Assembly (NCBI GenBank): GCA_965240325.2
Contig: OZ251248.1
Span: 1-64,000, forward strand
Direction: 5' to 3'
Source of the DNA: Rebecca billardiae RCC1528
Taxonomy: Eukaryota > Haptophyta
DNA: 64,000 bases
Both the position numbers and the translations under genes were made by a program. Position 1 is the stretch's first letter; every line of letters begins with the position of its first letter. The notes under the pieces were generated by a model. The model was not told the DNA's origin, did no database searches, and saw only the letters and a list, made by a program, of their open reading frames with translations. Positions 12,001 through 22,531 of the stretch are shown here, piece by piece.

Positions 12001-14308
12001 AGCCCAGGCGGTGCCTTCGGCAGTGCGCGCGGGCGCAGGCCATTATTCATTCGTATTCAGCCGGCGCGCGCGCCGCACCGCGCCTGCGGCGGCCAGCCTG
12101 GCGGTTAAATATCCGATTTTCGAGGTTGGCGTCGCACCCGACGTGGACGGATGAATAATGCGCTGCCCTCTCGCGTGATGTCAGCCCAGGGGGTGCCCTC
12201 GGCAGCGCGCGCGGGCGCAGGCCATTATTCATTCGCATTCAGCCGGCGCGCGCGCCGCACCGCGCCTGCGGCGGCCCGCCTGGCTGGCGGTTAAAAATCC
12301 GATTTTCGAGGTGGGCGTCGCACCTGGCGTGGACGGATGAATAATGCGCTGCCCTCTCGCGTGATATCAGCCCAGGGGGTGCCCTCGGCAGCGCGCGCGG
12401 GCGCAGGCCATTATTCATTCGTATTCAGCCGGCGCGCGCGCCGCACCGCGCCTGCGGCGGCCAGCCTGGCGGTTAAATATCCGATTTTCGAGGTTGGCGT
12501 CGCACCCGACGTGGACGGATGAATAATGCGCTGCCCTCTCGCGTGATGTCAGCCCAGGGGGTGCCCTCGGCAGCGCGCGCGGGCGCAGGCCATTATTCAT
12601 TCGCATTCAGCCGGCGCGCGCGCCGCACCGCGCCTGCGGCGGCCCGCCTGGCTGGCGGTTAAAAATCCGATTTTCGAGGTGGGCGTCGCACCTGGCGTGG
12701 ACGGATGAATAATGCGCTGCCCTCTCGCGTGATATCAGCCCAGGGGGTGCCCTCGGCAGCGCGCGCGGGCGCAGGCCATTATTCATTAGTATTCAGCCGG
12801 CGCGCAGCACCACGGCTGGTCGGCGGCGCCCAGCCTGGCGGTTAAAAATCCGATTTTCGAGCAGTGCGTCGCACCCGGCGTGGACGGATGAATAATGCGC
12901 TGCCCTCTCGCGTGATATCAGCCCAGGCGGTGCCCTCGGCAGCGCGCGCGGGCGCAGGCCATTATTCATTCGTATTCAGCCGGCGCGCGCGCCGCACCGC
13001 GCCTGCGGCGGCCAGCCTGGCGGTTAAATATCCGATTTTCGAGGTTGGCGTCGCACCCGACGTGGACGGATGAATAATGCGCTGCCCTCTCGCGTGATGT
13101 CAGCCCAGGGGGTGCCCTCGGCAGCGCGCGCGGGCGCAGGCCATTATTCATTCGCATTCAGCCGGCGCGCAGCACCACGGCTGGTCGGCGGCGCCCAGCC
13201 TGGCGGTTGAAAATCCGATTTTCGAGGTGGGCGTCGCACCCGACGTGGACGGATGAATAATGCGCTGCCCTCTTGCGTGATGTCGGCCCAGGGGGTGCCC
13301 TCGGCAGCGCGCGCGGGCGCAGGCCATTATTCATTCGTATTCAGCCGGCGCGCAGCACCACGGCTGGTCGGCGGCGCCCAGCCTGGCGGTTAAATATCCG
13401 ATTTTCGAGGTGGGCGTCGCACCCGACGTGGACGGATGAATAATGCGCTGCCCTCTCGCGTGATATCAGCCCAGGGGATGCCCTCGGCAGCGCGCGCGGG
13501 CGCAGGCCATTATTCATTAGTATTCAGCCGGCGCGCGCGCCGCACCGCGCCTGCGGCGGCCCGCCTGGTGGTTAAATATCCGATTTTCGAGGTGGGCGTC
13601 GCACCCGTCGTGGACGGATGAATAATGCGCTGCCCTCTCGCGTGATGTCGGCCCAGGGGGTGCCCTCGGCAGCGCGCGCGGGCGCAGGCCATTATTCATT
13701 CGCCTTCAGCCGGCGCGCGCGCCGCACCGCGCCGGCGGCGGCCCGCCTGGCGGTTAAAAGTCCGATTTTCGAGGTGGGCGTCGCACCCGGCGTGGACGGA
13801 TGAATAATCCGCTGCCCTCTCGCGTGATATCAGCCCAGGGGGTGCCCTCGGCAGCGCGCGCGGGCGCAGGCCATTATTCATTCGTATTCAGCCGGCGGCG
13901 CCCAGCCTGGCGGTTAAATATCCGATTTTCGAGGTGGGCGTCGCACCCGGCGTGGACGGATGAATAATGTGCTGCCCTCGCGCGTGATATCGGCCCAGGG
14001 GGTGCCCTCGGCAGCGCGCGCGGGCGCAGGCCATTATTCATTAGTATTCAGCCGGCGCGCGCGCCGCACCACGCCTGCGGCGGCCCGCCTGGCAGTTAAA
14101 AATCCGATCTTCGAGGTGGGCGTCGCACCCGTCGTGGACGGATGAATAATGCGCTGCCCCCTCGCGTGCGATCAGCCCATAGGGTGCCCTCGGCGGCGCG
14201 CGCGGGCGCGAGCCATTTTTCGCAGCAGTATGCAGCCGGCGCGCGCGCCGCGGCCGGTCGGCGGCGCCCAGCCTGGCAGTTAAAAATCCGATTTGTGAGC
14301 AGAGCGCC
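6096..14308. repeat. Subtelomeric satellite array, unit about 184 bp, about 44 copies
   Basis: The landmark GTGGACGGATGAATAATG recurs every 182-187 bp from 6096 to 14140. Each unit holds ATGAATAATG and, about 75 bp on, its exact complement CATTATTCAT. Nested inside are GCGCTGCC and its complement GGCAGCGC, with GATATC in the loop. Two main variants alternate irregularly: one with CAGCACCACGGCTGGTCGG and one with CGCACCGCGCCTGCGGCGG. Multi-unit blocks are repeated: the rare TGATCGGCGGCGCCC variant occurs near 8050 and again near 10613, 14 units apart. The 60-70 codon open frames on both strands are by-products of the unit. Confidence 0.95.
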
Positions 14309-14339
14309 GCGGTTAGGGTTAGAGGTTAGGGTTAGGGGT
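14309..14339. repeat. Interstitial telomere tract (TTAGGG)
   Basis: A short GGTTAGGGTT / GGTTAGGGTTAGGGG tract directly follows the last degenerate satellite unit and directly precedes the copia fragment. It marks a former chromosome end or a repair junction. Confidence 0.75.
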
Positions 14340-14600
14340 CTCGTCATAGTCCATGCCCTCGATGTGCGTGAAGCCCTTGCCCATGACGCGGGCCTAGAAC
14401 CGCCTGATGCTTGTCACGCTTGATGTTGAAGACGGGCGCTGCCTCGAGCGTGCGCATCCCCGGCTTGCGCGGCACTTCCACCCACGTGTTGCTGGCCAGG
14501 ATGGAGGCGTACTCGGCGTCGAGAGCGGCGGCGAAGCGCGTCGCGTGCGGGCCGTTGAGTGCTTGCACCGCCGTTGGCGTGTCCGAGTGTCAGATGGCGA
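14340..14600 (-). pseudogene. Ty1/copia reverse transcriptase (RVT_2) fragment
   Basis: The minus strand starts with the beginning of a copia-type reverse transcriptase domain: ALNGPHATRFAAALDAEY, ILASNTWVEVPRKPG, then VFNIKRDKHQ. After one frameshift near 14400 it continues as ARVMGKGFTHIEGMDYDE. This matches the family pattern of W/F..A...E, NTWELV.P, FK.KRD and AR.V.KGF.Q..G.DYDE. The fragment ends abruptly at the interstitial telomere tract, and an in-frame stop lies just upstream. About 85 residues of a domain of some 240 survive; no integrase, RNase H or LTR was seen nearby. It is a dead retrotransposon piece. Confidence 0.85.
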
Positions 14601-17281
14601 GCAGGAGCGCGTAGATGCGCGGCAGCGTGGAGTAGGTACGTGCGGCCAGCGCGCTCAGCCAGCCGCGCCCGAACGCCGCCGTCGGCTGCGCGCACGGCAC
14701 TTGACGAAACAAGATCGGCAAAGTTTGGCCAAGGCGTCGCGGGAGCACCCGCAACGAAGCTGACCAATAATGGTCGATCGCCAACGACGGGTGCGAACCG
14801 GCGCTGATCAATAGTACGCGTACCCCTCCAACTTTCCGAGGACCGAGGGTGTACCACTAACCAATCAGCGCGGCGGTAGGTTACTTTTATGCCACACCGA
14901 TTCGCGAGGCCGAGGAGGAACGGCGAAACACACGCGCGGACGCCACGTCGTTGCAGGGCGGCCGCGCTCAGCACCGCGCCGAAGCAGGCCGACGCGCTGC
15001 TCGAACCTAGGCGCCATGTGCACCACGCGGCGCCACGCGCTCGGCGGGCACCTCGAGCGTCCCGTCGCGCGGTGCGCAAGTAGCTTCTGCGCGGACGCGC
15101 GTGCGCGCGGACGGCGGCGCGCCGTCGGCAGCGGAGAGAGCTTGGCGCCGTGCACGGCGCTCGCGCGCACGGGCGCCAGGAGGAGCTGCGCCCGCTCTGC
15201 GCGGCGCGCGGGGCGCGGCGCTGCGCCTCCCGGCGCCTGTGCGCACGAGCGGCGCGCTAACCTAGCCCGGCGCTCGCTCGCACGCAGTCCGCGGGTCTGC
15301 ACGCGGCGGCTGATCGTACGTTCAGAATAATATTGGTCGGGCCGGTCGAAGCGCGAGGTTCGATCGCAGGAGCGGGCGCTCGTGGCCCGCCGGAGCCAGC
15401 ACAGCGGCGGCGCGCGGCCGTGGCCCGCAGCCCGTGGCCCCTGCTCGGCAGCTGGGCGCTGCAGCGGGCGCGCCCCACCCCGGCCTCGCGCGAGAGCAGC
15501 GGCGATGCGTTGGGGTGCGCGGCGGTGCGTTGCGCCGCGGAGTGGGCGCGCTGGCCGCTCCGGGCCCGCACCGGGCGCAGGCACCGGGCAAGCACTCGAA
15601 CGCACTCGAGCCGGCGCGAGCTTCGACGCGCGGCCGCAGCCGGCACATCACAGGGGGCCAGCGCACAAGTCCGGCGGCGCGGCTTGCGCGCGAGCAGCGC
15701 TGCATTCAGCAGTTGCCGCTCACCGGGGTCAGGTTGGACGAGGTGGAAGATGGGGGCCGGGGCGGGGCCAGCTTCAAACGGTGCGAGGCGCTCGGACGGC
15801 AGTGGGGTGCCATGCGCGCGTCGCCCCCGGCGCGCGGCCGCGCCGCCGTCCGACGCCCAACGCAGCCTCGGAGAGCCGCCACGCCGCGCAGCGGCATGCG
15901 CGTCGCAGAGCGTGCGTGCAGTCGCGGGCAAGAGGACAGTCCAAGCGCGCAGCACGCACCCCGCGCGAAACCGCAGTGCGCAGGCTGCTGCTCGTCGGCG
16001 CGAGCCTCGCCTGCCAGGCCGCTGCGGCCCGAGCCGCGACGCCCGGCGGTCGCGAGCCGCCACGCGGCGCGCAGCTACGCCTGCGCCGAGGCAGCGAGCG
16101 CGCACGCGCGCGTAGCGGACGAGGAGCACGCATACGCGCGTGCGCGCGTTGCTGACCCGCCGGCACCTCCCGCCGTTGCGCCCGTCTGCAGAGCGAGACC
16201 CACCCCGCGGAGAACTCGGGCTGCCATGCTGATTCGCGAACAAGCGACGGAATTCAGGAGCGCGAGGGAAAAAAAAATCCATAAAAAACAGCCCTCGGCA
16301 AGCATGGCGGCCCTCGTTCCGCCTCGGCGTGGGGTCAAGACTCAAGGGCTCAAGGCGGACGTCGTGCTGTCCGGCGCGCACGCACGCCGACTCAGCGCGA
16401 CTCAGCGGTGCGCGAGAGGGGCCACGCGCCGCCGAGCACCATGCGCTCGGTGCACCCCCTCCGGCTCGCACCGCCCCACCCGTGGCCCTTGCGACTGCGC
16501 CCCCGGCGCGAGCGCACTGCCCGCTCGCTCGGCCCGCGCTGAAAGCAAACGCTGCCGGCTGCGCGCGGCCGCGCGAGCGCACGGCCGAGCGCGCTTGCTG
16601 GGGGGATGCACTCGCGTCTCCGCCACTCGCACGCACGACGCCGCGCAGTGCGTGGTGCCCGCCAGCCACGCGTGAACAGCTGCCAAGTCTGCGCGCAGAG
16701 CTCGGCCGCGGCGCGCGCGCGGCTGTTGAAAATGAAGGCTGCGCGACTCCTGCTCGCCGACGCCGACCCGCGGTGATCATGGGCGCCGGAGTGTGCGCTC
16801 GTCTCGACCGCCACGCACCACGGCAAGGGACGGCCGCTCCCTCGAAGCGAGGCGCGTGTGCGAGCGTGCGCAGCGGGGCCGTGATGGCGCGCACCAGAGG
16901 CAGTTCGGCCGAGGTGGAGGATGGGGCGCGGGGGCGGGGGCGGGCTGGGCCGGTGCGTTGCGCCAGCCACGACAGCTGCTCGCCGCCGCGATGGTCGCGC
17001 TCGACAGTGCTTCGACAGTGCTTGTCTCGGCCGCCGCGGCAAGGCGAGCCCGCTCCTTCGACGTGAGGCGCGCGCGCGCCCGGCCGCACCGCAGTGGGAC
17101 GGCCGTGCGCAGATGAGCTGGCGCTCACGCACAATGAAGAGCGCCCTGATGCTTGCAGCTCACTACGCAGCACACCAGGCGCAGGCTTGACAACGGGTAA
17201 GATGGGGGGGCGGGGCGGGGGCAGCATCGACCGGTGCGAGGCGCTGGGCCGGCTGCGGCGCTCCACATCCGCAGCGCCCGG
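14601..17281. other. Gene-free GC-rich segment with dispersed repeats
   Basis: No protein family is recognised. Three copies of a GGTGGA(A/G)GATGGGG-type core lie here (near 15740, 16912 and 17200). The one at 16912 belongs to a longer segment (about 16600-16990) related to 3200-3640. The copies at 15740 and 17200 share the following CGGTGCGAGGCGCT. Confidence 0.5.
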
Positions 17282-17690
17282 CAGAGCCCGCTCGAGCGGT
17301 GGGGCGTGAGCCGAGCGCCGCGAGAGGCAGGGCCCGCTCGAGCGGTGGGGCGTGAGCCGCGCGCCGCGAGAGGCAGGGCCCGCTCGAGCGGTGGGGCGTG
17401 AGCCGCACGCCGCGAGAGGCAGAGCCCTTGAGCGGAGGGGCGTGAGCCGCGCGCCGCGAGAGGCAGAGCCCGCTCGAGCGGTGGGGCGTGCGCCGCGCGC
17501 CGGGAGAGGCAGGGCCCGCTCGAGCGGTGGGGCGTGAGCCGCGCGGGGCAGGGCCCGCTCGAGCGGTGGGGCGTGAGCTGCGCGCCGCGAGAGGCAGGGC
17601 CCGTTCGAGCGGTGGGGCGTGAGCCGCGCGCCGCGAGAGGCAGGTGAGCCGCGCGCCGTGAGGCAGGGCCCTCGAGTGATGGGCGTCACG
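17282..17690. repeat. 46-bp minisatellite, about 8-9 copies
   Basis: CGCTCGAGCGGTGGGGCGTG recurs at 46-bp spacing (one interval 39 bp, the last units eroded). Each unit carries the palindromic core GCTCGAGC and the run CGCCGCGAGAGGCAG. Confidence 0.9.
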
Positions 17691-17749
17691 GCCACGCCGA
17701 GGGTGAGCGGCACGCGGGTAGCAGGCTGTTGTCGAGCCAGCTAGCGGCG

Positions 17750-18850
17750 GCGTGCATGGAGCGTGCGGCGAGCACGGCCACGCCGAGTGCGAGCGGCATC
17801 GCCACCACGCGCCGCGGCGGCAGCAGCGGGCGGCGATGAATCGCGCGAGCAGCGCGGGCGCGCGGCGGCTCCTGGCCGGGCGAGCGGCGGCGGGCTGCCG
17901 TTGTGGCGTGTCCGGCGTGCAGCAGCGGCGTGCGGCGATCACGAGCACGACGAATGCGAGCGGCCCCGCCGTTGCGCCGCAGAGAGGCGGCTGCGAGGCG
18001 AGCCGTCAAGGTCGAGCACGCCGCCGAGCAGCAGTGGCGCGAGAGGCCGCGCCGCGCGAGTCGGCGGTGGCGCGAGCGGCCGGCGCCGCGCGAGTCCGAC
18101 TGCGGGCAGCGCGGGTGCGCCTCTGCTCCTGCGCGGGCGAGCGGCGGCGGGCTGTGGACGCCTCCGGCGTGCAGCAGCTGCGAGCGGCGGTCACGAGTAC
18201 AACGGGTGCGAGTAGCCCCGCCGTCGCGCCGCAGAGAAGCGGCTGCGAAGCGAGCGGTCGAGCACGCCGCCGAGCAGCAGTCGCGCGAGAGGCCGCGCCG
18301 CGCGAGTTCGGCCGCGGGCAGCGCCGGCGCGCGTGCCCGCTCCTGCGCGGGCGAGCGGCGGCGGGCGCGGGCATGTGCGGCGAGCACGACGAGTGCGAGC
18401 AGCCCCGCCGTCGCGCCGCAGACAGAGAGGCGGCTGCGAGGCGAGCCGTCGAGGTCGAGCACGCCGCCGAGCAGCAGTCGCGCGAGGCCGCGCCGCGCGA
18501 GTCCGGCCGCGGGCAGCACGTGCGCACGCCTGCTCCTGCGCGGGCGAGCGGCGGCGAGCGGTGGCGTGCGCGGCGTGCAGCAACGGCATGCAACGATCAC
18601 GAGCGCGACGAGTGCGAGCGGCCCCGCCGTCGCGCCGTAGCGAGGTGGCTGCGAGGCCACGAGCCGTCGAGGCAGAGCGCGCCGCAGGCGCACGGCGGTG
18701 GAAGCTGGGCGTGTCGCGCGCCGCAGGCCGACATGCAGCTGTGCGAGTGCGCGCTCGGGCGAGCGGCGGCGAGCAGCAGCGGCGTGCGTGACGCGGAGCA
18801 GCGGCGTGCGGCAATCACAAGGACGTCGAGTGCGAGCGGCTCCGCCGCGT
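17750..18850. repeat. Degenerate tandem duplication, period about 190-260 bp, about 5 copies
   Basis: GGGCGAGCGGCGGCG recurs near 17878, 18136, 18344, 18537 and 18757. Between copies the order of landmarks is kept: a gcgatcacgag block, then GTGCGAGCGGCCCCGCCGT, then GGCTGCGAGGCGAGC, then GCCGCCGAGCAGCAG. Copies have diverged and differ in length. No gene is supported. Confidence 0.8.
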
Positions 18851-19464
18851 GTGCGAGCTTGCACTCACACATAAGGCACAGTTCCCATTTGCTCTGGTCG
18901 TGCCCAGTGTCGTGAGGTCGTCTCTGCATGGTCGAGCCTGCGCAGAGCGGTGAGCGTGCACGCCGACGTGGAGTAGGCTAAGCTGGCGCCCACCACCCGG
19001 CGGCCGGGAGGAGGTCCGCGTCGGGCGTCTCCCAAACAAAGCAGCTGCTGGTCGTTTGCTGCTGCGCTGCTGCGTGGTCACTGCGTGGTGCACTCGTGCG
19101 CATCCGAGGCGGACGACTTGCTGAGACGAGTTGATGGTGGGCATCCTGTGGTCGAAGGACGAGGCGAGAGGTACCTGGCGCGCTCAGGTTGTGCGCTGCC
19201 GATTCCCAGCTCGCTGCTCGAGAAGCGAGGCGGTGCTCGCGCCGATGACTTGCCGAACTGATGCCCGGGGGCAGCAGCAATCCAGCATGGCTGCGGTTCG
19301 TCCGCCAATCTGGCACTCGGGGCACTTTGCTCGTGCACCCGCGGCGTACCCGCAGAAGAGTCCTGAAGTTCTGCGAGGGCGGCTGCGACGAAACAGGTAA
19401 GTGGAGTGCAGAGGCCTCACAGCGAGCGCCCCTCCGTCATGATGCAGCTCGTACATCACACGAC
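18851..19464. other. Unassigned segment
   Basis: GC content drops here compared with the flanking repeats. Open frames of 70-115 codons exist on both strands, but none shows a recognisable family. A consensus-like splice donor (CAG|GTAAGT) sits at about 19398 on the + strand and could belong to a decayed gene. Confidence 0.3.
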
Positions 19465-19487
19465 TCAGTTATATTGTACCAATAACA
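19465..19487 (-). mobile_element. Isolated copy of the GTGG..TTATTGG terminal motif
   Basis: Read on the minus strand from 19487, the sequence is GTGGTGTTATTGGTACAATA followed by TAACTGAGT. This matches the first 27 bases of the dimeric elements at 34567 and 40426, apart from a 2-bp TA insertion and a few substitutions. It directly abuts the outer end of the left 2.6-kb inverted repeat arm. No matching 3' end was found to its left, so only the terminus seems to survive. Confidence 0.6.
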
Positions 19488-22092
19488 CCACACAGTGCCG
19501 GATTGGAATTTTCCATGACCATTCGGACGGTCCGCTACTCCGTCAGCGAATCCCGTCTCGGCCGGACAGTGGAAGCTCGCCGCGGAAGCGGGCGACTTGC
19601 GGCGGACGGAGGGCAAACGAGCGGGCTGCCTCGCTCGCGGCGCGACCTACTCCGCGAAGACCGACGAGGCTGCTCGCGGACCCGACTATGCGTCGACGCT
19701 GGCTGGGGTCGTCTTCCGCGTGGCGCTGGGCAAGTTCCTCGCCGCCCTGACGGGTGCTCTCCTTTCGCCCTCACGGCGCGCGCGGTGCGAGCGCGGCGCG
19801 GCCCGCATGCGCCGCGCGCGGTTGCGCCCGAGCCTGATGCTTCAGTCGACACGGCAGGTGTGTCTTGTGGGGTGCAACTGTGTGCTGGTGCCGCTGGCGG
19901 CGCGTCTCACCCTCCTGAGTATCCGTGGGAGGCTGCTTGTATCCACGCGTACACCCCGCCACGCCCGCGGCCCGCCCGCGCAAACGCCGCGCCGCGCAGT
20001 TGTCTTTGACCTCGAGCGAGCCTGAGGCGTGGAGGCGACCGACGGCGGGGTGCGACTTGCCCACCGACCCGAGCCGCATCACCCAGCGCAGCCTCGCCCG
20101 CGACGACGCTTCGCCTGGCTGCCACTGCTCAGCCGCGTGCAAGGCGGGCTGGGCGACGTCTTTGCCGAGCGCGGCTGCAGCGCAGCACGCGAGAGGCTGG
20201 AGCGCCATGACGCGGATGGCGGAGCGGGCTTTGGGCTGGCTGGCATGAGCCGCCAGGCTGTACCGTCCGCGCAGATCGCGCTCGGCCCGGCCGCAGCCCT
20301 CCTGAGCGCGCGCCTCAGAGCTGAGACTGATCACGTGCACGCGCACAAGCCACACTGCCGTGGCTGTGTCGAGCAGCTGCGTGTGCTCGAGGCGCGGCGC
20401 TCGCACGGGCCACGCGGGCGCAGCGGGTGCGCGCAGCTGGCGCACGCAGTGCCACGTCCTGCCGCGCCAGTTTGGCGGCCGTCCGCCCCCCCGAGCTCGA
20501 GTTCTGCGCGCTTTGCGACGGCGCGGCCGGCCGCGCCCATCTTCATGCTTGGGCACGCCAGCATGGCCGCCGCCGGGCCTGCTGCGCGCGCCGAAGCTGG
20601 AGGGCGGAGGAGGGCGCTGGGCTGCTCCTACGGCGTGCTGCAGCTCGGGCAGGCTCTAGCGCGGCGCGGCGAGGCCGTCGCGCCTGCTCGCCGCCGTCGA
20701 GTCGCCCGTGCTGCGTGACCGTCGGCCGCACATGCTCGGCGGCACCGGCAGCAGGCGTCGCATACCAGTGTGCTCGAGCCGCTGCGCGCACCCAAGGCGA
20801 GCTGCTCGAGCGGGCTAGGTGGGCCCACGGAGTGCGCGCAGCTGGCGCACGCAGCCCCGCGTCATGGGGTGTCGGTTTGACGGTCGCCAGCCCCCGTGGG
20901 CTCGAGCGCTGTGCGCTTCACCGCGGAGGTGCCGGCGGCGCCCCGCTGCGCGCAACGGCTGGGCAGCATGGCCGCCGCCGGCGCCGCCGCACATGCCGCC
21001 GCTTACGGGCAGTCGAGAGCTTGGGGCAGCACCTACGGCATGCTGCAGCTCGGGCAGGCTCTTCCAGCCTGCTGTGGCGTGATCGCGCATCTGCCAGACC
21101 GTCGACTTGCCCGCGCTGCAGATTGTTTGCCGCGCGTGCTCGACGGCGCTGCTGCTGCCGCTACGGCCGCGCGTTGCTGCGTCGCGAGCGAGCCCGATGC
21201 GAGCTGAACGGCGGCGTGCTCATCGCTGCTGGGGCAGATGGGCGCGTCGTGGTGGCCACGCACGGTGCTGAGTGCTCGCGCGTGCCAGACGAGGCGCGTG
21301 CTCGCGCTGTGGCTCAATGTCCGGCAGTGCGCGTGGCAGGCCGCAGCTGCTCGCCAACAGAACCAGCGGGCAGTCATCGGGCTGCGCGCGCGCAGCTGAT
21401 GGCGGCGAACGAGCGAGCCCGCACCGCCGCGCAAGGGCTGGGCGACTGGCGCCGAGGTGGCGCGCATGTCGTCCGCTGCCGTTGGCATCGCGGCGGACGC
21501 TTCAAGCTCGTTCGGCCGGCGTCTTTGCTCTGACGCCCACCTGCGAGCGCTGCCGGCACCGTGCTCGGGCGTCAGTATCGGTGGGCTCGAGCACGCGTGG
21601 TGAGGCGCTCGGAGCGGTCGACGGCCATGATCGGGCAGCGCACGGTGGGCGCAGGCCACGCGCACGCCAGCGCCCCGCGTGGCGTGGCTTCACGAGGCGC
21701 AGCCGCCAGGAGACTGTGCTGCCGCGAGCTCGGGCGCGCTCGGGCGCCGTTGCTCTGCATTTTCCGAAAAAATCGGGGTTCGTGCCCTCGACCGGTGGCA
21801 TGCCGCCGGGGTGGCCGCAGCTGCACTCGGAGCAGCGCGCACGGGCACCGCCGTGCGCGCCCGCCCGCTTTCGCCGCCGCCGAGCTCGACCACAGCGCTG
21901 CGCGGGGCTGCGTAGTGCCAACGGCACATGATTTTGTGCCCGCGCCGAGCGCGCGTCGGCGCTCGCAGCGCGCTCAGGCGTGGCCTGCTACCAAGCTCTG
22001 TGCCACGATTCGACGCGCCTATGGTGCGCCGAATTTAGGCGCGCCGCTTCAGAACTTTTCGATGACTCGACTAGTGGTGCGGACAGCTAAAT
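19488..22092 (+). repeat. 2.6-kb inverted repeat, left arm
   Basis: This stretch reappears in inverted orientation at 37675-40275 with high identity. The outer ends read CACAGTGC followed by GGATTGGAATTTTCC. The inner ends share CTCGACTAGTGGTGCGGACA apart from one base. Long identical open frames appear in both arms on opposite strands (for example 20029-20718 and 39044-39733), which follows from DNA identity. Inside the arm are two diverged tandem modules of about 400 bp (about 20360-20750 and 20770-21110), each carrying GTGCTGCAGCTCGGGCAG or a near match. I see no transposase, reverse transcriptase or clear terminal inverted repeat. Confidence 0.9.
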
Positions 22093-22531
22093 GGGACAAG
22101 TTGGGTCGTTTTCTTGCACTGTGCATCACTTATATATATATATATATATATTATATAGCGTATATATATATATTAACGACGTGGTATGCAACGGGCAGGC
22201 GTCAGAGTCAGCAAGCTGTAGCAGCAGATCGAGCAGCAGAGACAAACACCAGGATCAGCGCTCCTCGCCGTCGTCCCCCTATATATATATATATATATAC
22301 GGACGCCCGCGTCCGATTCGTATTTCGTTGCCGCGGGACGTCGCTCGGATCCGCCGCGCCGCCAAAACCGCCATTCAACACGACCTGCGCTGAATAAATA
22401 TACGACTCTCGAGCCGCCGCCGCTGACTGACGCTGTGCGGCACGGGCGAGCTCTCCTCCGCCACTGCGGCTGCCTCTGCAGCTGCCCAGCCTCGCGCGCC
22501 GCTTCCCCGGGCGGGCGCGGCGGCCGGCGGC
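22093..22531. other. AT-rich spacer with TA microsatellites
   Basis: Holds (TA)n tracts at about 22130-22173 and 22281-22300, and lies just 3' of RAD21. It probably contains the RAD21 3' untranslated region. No gene is seen. Confidence 0.6.

Noticed and set aside
6096-14140. Dozens of 60-70 codon open frames in the satellite on both strands
   Set aside because: They repeat with the satellite unit; the start codon lies in the ATGAATAATG stem that occurs in both orientations.
15257-17713. 818-codon minus-strand open frame
   Set aside because: No motif, strongly biased composition, and it runs through repeats and the 46-bp minisatellite.
19597-20025. Weak PARP-like look of [16 protein letters not shown] and [10 protein letters not shown] in the left arm (also in the right arm)
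   Set aside because: Only two short patches fit and the rest of the catalytic domain is absent; the frame is not otherwise conserved as protein.
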